Origin: Hesseltinella vesiculosa
Taxonomy: Eukaryota > Mucoromycota > Mucoromycetes > Mucorales > Cunninghamellaceae
Direction of reading: 5' to 3'
Length of the DNA: 64,000 nt
Assembly: GCA_002104935.1 (NCBI GenBank)
Contig: MCGT01000001.1
Coordinates: 1,133,001-1,197,000 of the forward strand
This document shows, one piece after another, positions 40,128 to 50,445 of the stretch. The position numbers were made by a program, and so were the translations under genes. A model generated the notes under the pieces. The model saw only the letters and a list, made by a program, of their open reading frames with translations, ran no database searches and had not been told where the DNA came from. Every line of letters starts with the position of its first letter. Position 1 is the stretch's first letter.

Positions 40128-41772
40128 ATGCCGTCTGTTACTTTAGCAAGTTCGGAAGACAAGGCTACAGTTAAAAAGGCACTTAATACCAGTGTAAGTA
40201 GCCTACTTGCTTTGGACCAGGGCAGACTTTGCTGACGTTTTTTTTTTTTTTTTTTTTTTTGGGTGTGAAGAGGATTGTTACTGCTGCTGTCGCTCGTCTG
40301 TATATTGCCTACCCTAATACCTCGTCATGGACCTATACAGACGTCTGGGGTGCCGCCACGTTTTGTAAAGACAAGAGAAAATCCAATTCGTTTTTTATCC
40401 GCATTGTGGACCTGGAGGTAAATTCGGATGGAACGGGATGGAGGACGATCATTTCAAACGAGAGAGAAGCTCACCGTTTTCTTCATCTTAGCATCAGCAA
40501 GGGGTGATTTGGGAGCAAGAATTATACCAAGGCTTTGGCTATGTAAAGGATCGCCCGTTTTTCCATACCTTTGGCACCGATGTAAGTCGAGATGGACAAC
40601 CACAGGGGCGAAACTGACAACCTCTTCATAGGAACACCTGGTTGGTTTAGAGTTTGTGGATCAAGGCGAAGCTGAAACCTTTTACAAAAAGGTCATGAAC
40701 AGGGAATCCATAAAAACAAAAGGTAAGAATCAGCCACGCGCTGGCGCAAGGCTCAAGGCTCGTCTTTTTTACTTTCTTTATGAATAGATGAAGCTGGGAA
40801 TTGGAAAATATCAAAACGGGTAAACAAGAATGATATCAGCCAACCCTCGGACTTCCGTCATGTGGGCCATATTGGCTATTCGACCGAGCAAGGATTTTCT
40901 GTGCAATCCAATGGAGCTAGCGAAGAAGACATCATTGCACAGCTTATGGCGCTTGGCATTTCTCGCGAAGAAATTACCCACAACCAAGACTTTATCCAAC
41001 AATTCTTGAATCAGCATAGCTCCACCCCAACCAAAAAACCCACTGGCTCCATACCCTCTTCTCCTGTGCCAACCCCTCCTGTATCAAAATCAGGTAAGCC
41101 CGCTTGTCTTTCTTTCAGTTCTTAGCAAAAAAGACTGACTCGTGTGTTCTCCTAGGCCGTCGTCCACCTCCTCCACCTCCTCCACGACGCAAAGCTGCTG
41201 CTGCTGCACCCTCCACCCCTCCTCCTGCCCCTCCACCATTGCCACCTGGCCGAAGCCACCTGTCCACTCGATCCACACCTAGCGTTCCTGCAGCTTTACC
41301 ACCAAGAGGTCCTCGACAAACCCAGCCCCCACCCATTCCTTCCACGATGCCCGTCCGACCTGGTGTCCCGGCTCCTCCTCCTCCTCCTCCTGCCGGAGGT
41401 GCCCCTCCTCCTCCTCCACCTCCTCCTCCTGCTGGTGGCGCACCCCCTCCACCTCCTCTTCCTCCCTCTGGCTCTGCTCCAGCGATGTCCGATGGCCGCA
41501 CAAACTTGTTAGCCTCCATTCGCGCTACCGGCGGCTTTGGCTCACTCAAAAAGACAGGTCAATTGCGCCAATCGTCTCCTAGCAACGGATCAGCAAATGG
41601 ATCAGTGGGATCAGTGTCTACATTAGCTTCAACAGCGGCAGCAGGTGGTGTGGCTGGCGCGGCTGCCAACGGCGGAGGGGATCTTGCCTCAAGTCTTGCT
41701 GCGGTCCTGAAACAACGCCAAACTGCCTTGCAAAGTGATGACGAAGATGAAGATGACGATGACTGGGATTAG
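40128..41772 (+). CDS. LAS17: Wiskott-Aldrich syndrome protein homologue (WASP / LAS17)
   Basis: Activator of Arp2/3 actin nucleation at endocytic sites and growing tips. It starts at 40128 (MPSVTLASSEDKATVKKALN). The WH1 domain spans several exons: VTAAVARLYIAYPNTSSWTY, GVIWEQELYQGFGYVKDRPF, HLVGLEFVDQGEAETFYKKV. Next is a CRIB-like motif, ISQPSDFRHVGHIGY, which suggests Cdc42 binding; it is present in animal WASP and absent from S. cerevisiae Las17. A long poly-Pro region (41160-41480) follows, then the WH2 actin-binding segment DGRTNLLASIRATGGFGSLK and an acidic tail with the terminal Trp, DDEDEDDDDWD. About six exons; the first intron contains a 22-T run. AATAAA at 41832. Confidence 0.93.
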
Positions 41773-41831
41773 TCTCCTTTTTTTTTTTTCTTCTGCATAT
41801 CTTTAGACTTTCTCTCATTGTGAAAAACAAT

Positions 41832-41837
41832 AATAAA
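41832..41837 (+). terminator. polyadenylation signal of the WASP gene
   Basis: AATAAA 60 bp past the stop. Only 119 bp separate the convergent WASP and CCDC97-family stop codons, so the two 3' untranslated regions probably overlap. Confidence 0.5.
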
Positions 41838-41891
41838 AAGCATTGTCATCAAAAAAGGTGTGTTTATTGCTACGCAAAAAAAAGAGGGGTA

Positions 41892-42732
41892 TCAAAAATC
41901 TTGCACGCCAGTGTCATTGTTGCCACCCACGGGTGATTCCGCATCAAAATAATCATCGTGCCTATCTCGTGTCAATTGATTCAGGTCATCATACTCTGGG
42001 TTGTCGTCCACTTGGGTATAGTCAAAATGATCATCCAGACCGTCCAGCCATCGTTCTTCCAAAAGCCGCACGAATTCTTCCCATTGCCTCTCTTCGTCAT
42101 TGCCATCGTCGCTGATGCCGATGCCATCGCTGTTGTCGGTTGCCATGGCAACTTCGAGGCTTGTTGAGACTTGCTTGCCGTTGTGTATTGGGTCGGTGGC
42201 ACTTTGGCCATCGTCTTCGTCTTCATCGGTGTCTTCTTCCTCGGGCTGCTGATGCCATTGATCGGGTGCCAGTCTTTGATTCATGTCTTGAATGATGCGA
42301 TCGACTGGGATCATATCTTCAGGATAAACTGCTCGGGTAGAGATGTATTCCTCGTAGAGCCCCGGTTCACGTAGGCGAACGTCTTCTTCATCGGTAAAAT
42401 AGCCGTTGGGTCGAAGATGATGCAAAAGGTAGTGGAGTCGTCGATTCTGGACAAGCTTTGGCTGGCCAGCAGGATCTAAACAATATGACAATGGTTCAAC
42501 GGCATTCTTTTTTCGCTTTTTCCTTACCGATGACGGGTTGTTGAAAATGGAGGCGCAAGGAAGGCGGCAGATGGGCGCCACACTGAGCATAGAAAAACGT
42601 TGGATCCACCTCTAGCCATTGCATGAGCATGTCCAGCTTCTGTTGTGGATCGCTGATGGGTATGGACAATGCAATAGCTTGAATATGTTGCTCTAGATAG
42701 GTTAAAATGGCATGGCGGTGATCAGGATCCAT
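41892..42732 (-). CDS. CCDC97 / DUF2052-family protein
   Basis: Small acidic protein of a family reported with spliceosomal U2 components in animals; its role in this fungus is unknown. Two exons, start at 42732 (MDPDHRHAILTYLEQHIQAI). The intron near 42475-42528 joins LHFQQPVI to DPAGQPKLVQNRRLHYLLHH. The family core reads RRLHYLLHHLRPNGYFTDEE, then VRLREPGLYEEYIS, and at the C-terminus EEFVRLLEERWLDGLDDHFD, YTQVDDNPEYDDLNQLTRDR, DDYFDAE. An acidic segment (EEEDTDEDEDDGQ) separates the halves. The conserved NPEYDDL block is the strongest evidence. Confidence 0.8.
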
Positions 42733-44355
42733 CTTGCAAGGTTAAAAAAGAAAAAAAAAAAGCGCCTGGACCAAAGGGATGGATGGGGAAAAAAATGCTG
42801 AGTCGCTCAACCGTGACGTTTGATCCCATTACGATTTTTTTAAAGAGAAAAAAGGGTCTCTTACATCATCAAGTGCTATCAGCTGGCATTTGTTCTTTCT
42901 TTTAAAGTGCCTAGCCTCTGCTTTCAGCCATGGAAAACATGAGCCAGATCAACTGATGCAACTATTTTTTCCTTTTTCAAAAAAAGAGTCACCTGATGTA
43001 CCATGAGTGCTTTTGCTATGGCTTTGGTCAGCTTCGTTTTTCAGGGTCCTTGAAAAAAAAAGGGTTTCCATGTTTAACGTTTTTAAATTGGAACACCTCT
43101 TTATTATTTTACTCTGAACCCTCCTCTTCCATAGGAGGGAAGAAACCGGGATGAGTACGAAAATCAAAAATAAAACAGTGGAGTGATGAATGGAAATTGC
43201 GCGCCTTTTCTATCTCCCCCCATAAAACCCCACATTGTTTTGTTGGTAGCACGATTGGTCCAAACTGAGCAGGTGTCACTTGTCCACGTTCTTTTTTGGA
43301 AGATGCCCTCTTTTTACCGGACCACGATCGCCGCTTGACGTATCCCAGCCCCTCCACTGTTCCTTCTTTTTTTCCCCCACACATTTTATCAAATCAGAAA
43401 AGAACCCGGAAAAAAAAAAAAAAAACTTTTTTTCTGAAGTGAAGCATCTTATCCTTCCATGACAAGCGTACTTTCAATCCCATGGCCTTCATGAGGCTTC
43501 AGAACCTTGACAGTTCATTCTCCAAGAAAGCTTACCTAAGAAAACCCCTTTGAGAATAAAAATATGACTGCTACTTTTCCAACCAATCCTACATTAAGGT
43601 TGATACGGTGAAGTGTGTCTTTTTTTGTTGTTGTTGAACAAAACCATCTTTTGATTTGCCCTAATAAGATGTGGTTGGTGTCGGATCATGAACTTTAAAT
43701 TGTGTTAAAATGCCGCTTATTGCAAAGAAACAGGTCGAGGCAAAGGAGAAAAAAATAAATGGCGGCCCTGTCACCTCTTGCATGATGGAAACAGCAGCTA
43801 TAAATGTTGTGTGCTCCGCCTCTTCACACATGAAAAAAAATAAGAAGAAAATAAAGCGGAACAGTGCACTTTGGAAAAAATAAAAAAAGTAAAGGATGGG
43901 AAAAGGATGATCAGGTGGTTTTATCTTGGGCGTATGGCGAGCAAGGCTCAGAGTGGTGTATTTTCCCTGATTTTCTTGTTTAGTAAATAACGTAAGCAGC
44001 AAGGGTAAAGACTTCGTGGGAACCCCCCACACACACACAACGTAACGCTTGTCACCCATAAAAAAAGCTTGTCGAGGCTTATTGGATAAGGTACACGAAA
44101 CACAACAAATAACAAGTTAGGTAGGAATGGACCCTGAAAACAGTACAAGCTAGAGAAAGTTGAAAAAAGGAAATTTGGGGTTGCACTGTGAATGGACAAA
44201 TGCGAGTCGAGGTTACACTCAGAAATAACCGCGGGACCTGAAATTGAATTCTTTTTTTCTAATATAAAAACTTTCTTCCAGAACCCTTTTTTTCCTTTTT
44301 CTTTTCACTCTACCTTTTTCTTTTTTTTTCTATTCAAAGTCTCCCTTTTTACAAG
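42733..44355. other. 1.6-kb spacer, promoter region of the UNC93-like gene
   Basis: No gene recognised. Open frames here lack domains and contain homopolymers. It is rich in A/T runs; the final 150 bp before 44356 is strongly pyrimidine-rich, as in other leaders of this window. Its size, unusual for this compact region, suggests a regulated promoter, an unseen noncoding transcript, or old insertions. Confidence 0.4.
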
Positions 44356-45984
44356 ATGGGTTTCAAGGATATTTATTATAATGCCACTTTCCAAGTGTTC
44401 TTGGTTAGTTTTATTTGTTTCTGTTGTCCTGGTAAGTAAAAAAAAAACCGTGAGAGCGAAAAAGGGGTGGCTCATCTTCTTTTTTGTGCAGGCATGTATA
44501 ACGCCTTGACCGGTATGGGTGGTGGGGGTACTGCTGATACCTTCTTCGTGAACGAAGGTAACACTGCCTTGTCAGTCACCTTTACTGTGTGCTCTTTGCT
44601 TGGTGCTCCTATTTATAACATCTTTGGTCACTGGGTTCTTCTCCCTGCTGGTCTCTGCTATGTCTTGTACACTGGTTCTTTCTTGACTCCTAACGGTGGC
44701 TTCACTATTGCTGCTGCTGCTATTCTTGGTATTGGTGCCGGTTTCTTGTGTAAGCCCGCTCCCTTGTTCTCTGCCATTGTTCTCATGCCATTTTTCTTCC
44801 AGGGACCGCCCAAGCTGGTATCATGATGTCTTACCCCAGTGAAGATCAAAAGGGTCGTGCCTTTGGTATCTTCTGGATGGTCTTCAACTTGTAAGTGCAG
44901 AGGGGGAAAAAAAAAAGAATATGCAATAATCGTGCATGTGGCTCATCCTACTTTCTTTTATCAGGGGTGCTACCATGGGTGGTGCTATTCTCCTCGGCTT
45001 GAACTACAACAGCACCGGCGGTGAAAACCGGGTCACTCTGGTAAGTGTCATTCCTTTTTTTCTAGACCTCCCAACATACTCACCCTCTCTTCATAGGGAA
45101 CCTACATTGGTTTCATGGTCATCATGGCCTTCGGTGCTTTATTGGCCTTGACCCTTGCCCACCCTAGCAAAGTCCTCCGTGGTGATGGCGCTCGTGTCTC
45201 TTTGCACAAGTACTCCAACGTCCGTCGTGAAGCCTGGGAAGTCTTCAAGTTGTTCACCGACTGGCGCATGCTCATCCTCATCCCCCTCTTCATCGGTTCC
45301 AACTGGTTCTACACCTACCAATTCCAAGTCTTCAACGGTGGCGGTTACTTTGACATCCGTGGCCGTGCCTTGAACAACTTCTTGTACTGGCTGTTCCAAA
45401 TCTTCGGTGGTGGTTTCATCGGCTGGCTCTGCGATCGCCAATTCCTCGGTAAGCGCCGCCAACGTGCCTTTGTCGTCAACACCTTCGTGCTCTGTGTCTG
45501 CGTTGCCCTCTGGGCCGGTGCCACTGCCTTCCAACGCCGCTTCGACAACGCTTCCATCTTGATCATCAAGGCTGACCCCACTCTCCAAATGACCGTCGGC
45601 TCCCCCGGCTATGGTGGCATCTGCTTCCTCTATGCCATGTTCGGTTTCATGGACTCCATCTACCAAGGCTTTGCCTACTGGCTCATGGGTACTCTCACCA
45701 ACGACACTGAACGTGCTGCTCGTTATGGTGGTTTCTACAAGACCATCCAAAACATCGGTGGTGCCGCTGCCTCCCAAGTCGCTGCCAACAACACCAACTT
45801 CATGACCCAATTGATCATCGTCTTTGTCATCAACGTCGTCGGCCTCCTCCTGTCCTTTGTCGTCTGCTGGACTGTCCCTGACACCACTGTCGAAGAAATC
45901 GACAACTTGGAAGGTGTCGAAGGCAAGGAAACCGTTGTCGGCGGCCACCTCGAAAACGACCCCGTCGAAAAGGTCGAAGCTTAG
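44356..45984 (+). CDS. UNC93-like major-facilitator membrane protein
   Basis: Multi-pass membrane protein of the UNC93/DUF895 branch of the MFS, common in fungi; substrate unknown. It starts at 44356 (MGFKDIYYNATFQVFLVSFI). Early helices read FCCPGMYNALTGMGGGG, LSVTFTVCSLLGAPIYNIFG, and AAILGIGAGFLWTAQAGIMM, where the Trp codon is made by splicing across 44751. GRAFGIFWMVFNLGATMGGA and later FGGGFIGWLCDRQFLGKRRQ, GSPGYGGICFLYAMFGFMDS and YQGFAYWLMGTLTNDTERAA follow. The last helix is IIVFVINVVGLLLSFVVCWT and the cytosolic tail is acidic, ending DPVEKVEA. Five exons, the last ~890 nt long. Codon use is strongly C-ending, suggesting high expression. Confidence 0.88.
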
Positions 45985-47521
45985 ATCCTCTCCTCTCATT
46001 TTTTCCACTCTCATCGTCCCCTCTCGGGGTGGCTTTGTTTATGGGAAGACTTTAGATCTGTGATCTCTTTCCTTCCCTCCCCTCATACCTAGTATTGTAC
46101 GTTTTTACTATGTCCTTATTTAATTAAAAAAAACCACCAGTTTTCATGGATAAACTCTTCATTCAACCATTGGCCACCTGGCTAGCCCACCTGCTCTTGG
46201 GTAGCATTCGTTCTTCGTTTCCTGGACAGTGCTTCTCGCCATGCGGTAAGCATGTTTCGGGTCGCTCCGCATTTTTTTTTTTTTCAGACCCACCACCTCT
46301 GCATGCAGTCTTGCCTATTACAATTTTGAAACCAAATGGCCTCCCACTTTCAACTCTGGCCGCCTTGCAAATAGAAGCATTGATGCCATTGAATGCCCAC
46401 CTGGTTCCTTGATTGACTGGCTCGTTTTTTTTTTGGATCTGTTTGGGCGGATCAACTGGTGACGGAGGAGCTGAGAACGAAAAAACTTTTTTCATTACCT
46501 GGGACCAGGGCACGAGGTCTTTGTTGCAAAGTATACCCCTTTTCAACACCCGCAGAAATTTGGGGGAGGCACACCTGAAAAAAAAGGTGCACGGTTTCTT
46601 TAAAGACACCAGTACCGAAGGCCTCTAGACCCAGCAAACCTGTCAAAGCCAGGCCTTGGTACGACTCTATTTCTACGCCACACATTTCATCTTTGACGTC
46701 CGTGTCATTGTCCACAAGCATCCATGGCCGGATTTTGACCTGGCTTCTTGTGTGTCCTGGCCAGGCGAGCTTTGCTTGTTGATGACCAGGCAATCCCCCC
46801 TACGTATAAAAGGGGTGTTCTAGATTAGCCTCACCGTAGCTGCAGGCTAATGGCCAGCAACGTCGGCATTTGAAAAATGGCATTGATCGCTTCTTTTTTT
46901 GAAGAGGAAATGGAGCCTTCTCCAATCGGCTTGAATGTTCTGCCCACTCTGTTTATCATGAGAACTGGCACTTGTGCAAAATTTTACGTCAACACGTGAA
47001 CTCAAAAACGTAGGGTGCAAGTTTCACCCTTGGATCTGGACAACAATGGCTGGCCGCCTCTGCCACTTTTCCTCAAATTTTGCATACCGGTACGAGGGTA
47101 AAATGATGAGAAATGACCATGGTTAAAATACCAAACGTCCTAGTTATCGTGGAGTAGAGCTTGAAAGGCAAGAAGAACGCACTGAGCGATGGCGAAGTCG
47201 ATCATGTGCATGAACCATGTAAACAAATGCGGCCAGAGTGCCAGTCCAGCCTGCCGTTTTCGGCATGGCTGACGGGCTTCTCTTTCATCTTTTCTTTGGC
47301 TCCACTCTTTCTAATGACACGTCAACCCCATCCGCTTGGTATCTTTGGGGTATGGATTCAGCATATCGGCCAATTTGGACTTTTCGAGTAGCTGGACAGA
47401 CCTCGCCTATCAATCGACGGTTACTGTAAAAAAAAAAAAAAAAAAAAAAAGGAACCAGGCGCCGGCTTTCGTTTTCGCCCTTTCCTTTTTTTTCTTCCTT
47501 GTTCCACTTTCACCTAAAGCA
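45985..47521. other. decayed spacer, probable transposable-element debris
   Basis: About 1.5 kb without a convincing gene. The first ~150 bp is the UNC93 3' region (T-rich, TTAATTAAAAAAAA at about 46120). The rest has short broken frames on both strands with homopolymers at about 46270, 46430 and 47428. Minus-strand pieces such as RPWMLVDNDTDVKDEMCGVE and GTGVFKETVHLFF vaguely recall piggyBac-type transposases, but the order is not consistent and I do not assign it. From about 47450 the sequence becomes pyrimidine-rich ahead of the next ATG. Confidence 0.4.
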
Positions 47522-49397
47522 ATGTATTATTTCCACTTGGCCATTGTCTTTTACGGCGACGACCTCCCATGTCTACCACAGAGCATCTTCTCTGAGTTGC
47601 CAATCTCAACCCAAGATCCAATCCCTGAACTGTATCGATTATCCTTGACTTCGGCCGAGCCAGCGATCGACCCTCGCATTGGCCCTCTTCAGATCGTCTC
47701 CATGCAAACCAATCAACATGCAGAAATGCAAATGGAATGCGGCATTGTACACCTGTATCGCGACAATCAGCCTGCGCCTGATCACCTTTTACCAGAGACC
47801 ATGGCAGCCGCGTCATTGCTGGACAGTTACGACGTTGAGCACCAGGACCTAGGATTGATCGTAGCTTCGTTGGCCATCCCCACCAGTTTTTCTATCGATG
47901 ACTTTATGAACTTTGTACATCCTTTTCACGATACCATTTGCCACTATCGCTTTCTACGGTAAGCCTTGTTTCTGCCTACCCGTCACGGAGCACCATTTTA
48001 CTGGAAAGGCTCAATTTTATTTATTTATTTTTTTTTAGCGATGCTGCGCCAAATCGTTACCTGGCATTGATGAAATTCGACAGCGTGCTCTCAGCTTATC
48101 AATTCCATGTCAAGTTCAATGGGCGGCAATTCCATGGTCTGAAACCTGAAGTGTGCCACACCGTGTTCTTAGCCTCGGTCACCTGGCAAACACAGCCTGC
48201 TGCCTTGCCGCTGCTCACTCTCGGCACAACGGAGCCACAAACGCCTCCTTCCAACACATTGGAATTGCCCACTTGTCCGATCTGTCTTGAACGTCTCGAT
48301 GAAAGCATCACCGAAATGAAAGGCTTCACCTGCCAGCACTCTTTTGATTGTGGTTGCCTCACCAAATGGGGCCACGGCAGGTAACCGCATAGCAACAAGA
48401 AGCGGTTACCACACTCACTACCTCTCCTTTTGCCCTGAATCTGCATAGTTGCCGCGTTTGTCAATGGTCAGAAAAACCCGTACTGGACGACCCTTCTTCT
48501 GCCGTCCACCGACGCAATGCTGATGGCTGGCTGCTTGCCCGTTACGAGCAACCGCTCTCCTGTTTTGTGTGCCATGCAACGGAACGCTTGTGGATCTGCC
48601 TGATCTGCGGTCACGTCGGCTGTGGGCGGTACCAAGATGCACATGCGTTTGTGCACTACCGCGAAACCAACCACCGCTTTGCTTTGGAGCGCGACACTCA
48701 GGAAGTGTGGGATTACATTGGTGACGGCTATGTGCATCGATGGATCCAGAACACTGTGGATGGCAAATTAGTCGAATTCCCTACCCTAACCAGCAGCCGC
48801 CCGCCTCTGCCCCTCTCTCCTTCCTCCTCCTCCTCCCAACCGGCCGGCTACCATCACCCTCCTGATCCACCAGGAAAGGCTACCTCGACCACTGCTGAAC
48901 TGATACCCTCGACTGCCTCCGCCTCGTCTGCAGCCCATCAGCAGGCAACCCCAGCAACGTCCAGCAAAACGCCCATACCCTCAACATACCCCCGATCTGC
49001 TGCCAAGCCGCCAGCCGCCAGCTATGACGATACCAACCACAGCAAGCTCGAGGCCATGTCTGTGGAATATACCACCCTGCTGACCAGCCAGATCGATTCC
49101 CAACGCATATTTTACGAGGATCAGCTTGATGCCTTGGCTCAGCAGCTCTCCCAGCTCACTGCGCGCCAAGCCCAGCTACAACGTCAGCTCGACCACCTTG
49201 CTTCCCAGCCACCTCCACAGCCCTCTGCTGAAACCCTGTCCAGTCAGCTATCACAGCTCCAGCAACGTCACTTTGACTTGGACACTGATCAAACACACTG
49301 GAAATTCAGCCACGATGCTATGAAAGCCAAATGGGAGAAGGAAAAGGCTGCAAGTTCATGAGAAGAAAAAGGAAGAGGAGGGGCAAGCAGCCATTGA

Positions 49398-49428
<31 letters not shown>

Positions 49429-49659
49429 TTCCCGTGATAGCACACAACTGAATTATCCAACACAAGTGAAGAACTGAAATCAACGCTGGCAAGCAAAAAA
49501 ACGCAGTTGACCGATCTGACAGAAGAAATACGCGACATGGAATTTTTTATTCAGGCACGCAGCACCATCCAGGACACAGACATGGCTGGCGGCACTGTCG
49601 AGACGGCGACCCCCAAACGCACCAAAAAGACAAGAAAACCAGGTCGTCGGAAACCATAG
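47522..49659 (+). CDS. BRAP2/ETP1-type RING and UBP zinc-finger protein
   Basis: Probable E3 ubiquitin ligase of the BRAP2 family (yeast Etp1/YHL010C). It starts at 47522 (MYYFHLAIVFYGDDLPCLPQ). An RRM-like BRAP2 domain (LIVASLAIPTSFSIDDFMNF, then YLALMKFDSVLSAYQFHVKF and FNGRQFHGLKPEVCHTVFLA) is followed by a RING finger, PTCPICLERLDESITEMKGF-TCQHSFDCGCL and SCRVCQW. A UBP zinc finger (CFVCHATERLWICLICGHVG, CGRYQDAHAFVHYRETNHRF) comes next, then a Ser/Pro linker and a C-terminal coiled coil. The final intron 49350-49440 appears to use a GC donor (GCT|GCAAGT) and contains about 28 T. Splicing continues the coiled coil as TTELSNTSEELKSTLASKKT and ends in a basic tail, TKKTRKPGRRKP. Confidence 0.9.
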
Positions 49660-49828
49660 ATATGCTTGACATCATAAAAAAAGACTGGACGATGCCCTGA
49701 TACTTTTGCAAGAGGGTTTTATATGAAATGAAGATTAAAAACTTGATGGAGACAGTGATTAAATACTTGCACAAAAGGGGAATAGAAGAAAAAAAAAAAA
49801 AAAAAAAAGCCGAGGTATCGTTTTTCAT

Positions 49829-50229
49829 CTACCACATGATTTCTTTGGCAATCTTGGACCGCTCCACAATGCATTTGTTTTCCTTGTATTTTTGATTGTG
49901 TTCAAAGGCATACAGGTACTTCCATCCAAGCTTGGTTTGACAAATCATGCAAAATATATCCACCACTGTATGCATACCAGTCATCAGCATCCGTTCTTCT
50001 TTTGCTCCCATAATGATATTTAGCACTTGATCCACAAAATACGCTGGCCCATCCTATGAAAAGAATTCGTGTTGGTCAAAGAGCCTCCCTTTCAAATAGC
50101 AGCCAAACGTACTCGTCCTTGGAAAGCCCTTGAAATAATATCCTTTTGGCTGAGCAGGTGAGAATGGCATGTGTTGCATGTGTACATGCATTCGATATTG
50201 TCTATATACTCTTGGTTTTTCTTCGTCAT
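49829..50229 (-). CDS. Yippee-family zinc-binding protein
   Basis: Small zinc-binding protein of the Yippee family; broad cellular role poorly defined. Two exons give about 113 residues. Start at 50229: MTKKNQEYIDNIECMYTCNT, with the first Cys pair CNTCHSHLLSQ. Exon 1 ends after ISRAFQGR in phase 0, and exon 2 opens DGPAYFVDQVLNIIMGAKEE. RMLMTGMHTVVDIFCMICQT (second Cys pair) and KLGWKYLYAFEHNQKYKENK follow, ending SKIAKEIMW. The longest open frame here is a different, wrong frame; only the frame used above shows the Yippee Cys pairs. The length matches the family. Head-to-head with the F-box gene, 216 bp apart. Confidence 0.9.
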
Positions 50230-50445
50230 GGCCAATCGCTAATGCTGGATCGTTCTTGTTAAAACGAGAAAAAAGCAAAGTGGGGGGCAAAGTGGAAGGA
50301 GGAAAGGAAAGGGCGTTTTTTTTTTTTTGGAAAACAAAAATTCATGCCCGATTGTCATGTGGAGGGTCACATGATTCGTTTTCTGTTCCGATGGACGACG
50401 TTTTTTTTTTTTTTTTCCTTGTCTTTTCTTCCGTTTGACTTATTC

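Noticed and set aside
43661..44059. 132-codon minus-strand frame in the 1.6-kb spacer
   Set aside because: Low-complexity Phe-rich translation of A/T runs, no domain and no plausible splice partners.
45139..46014. 291-codon minus-strand frame
   Set aside because: Antisense shadow of the UNC93-like last exon, produced by its strong codon bias.
47150..47260. piggyBac C-terminal segment on the minus strand (WPHLFTWFMHMIDFAIAQ)
   Set aside because: It lies upstream, in gene sense, of the other piggyBac-like pieces, the reverse of the family order, so the resemblance may be chance.
50054..50290. 78-codon minus-strand frame starting MPPTLLFSRF
   Set aside because: Overlaps the Yippee gene in the wrong frame; the other frame gives the Cys pairs and joins exon 2 in phase.
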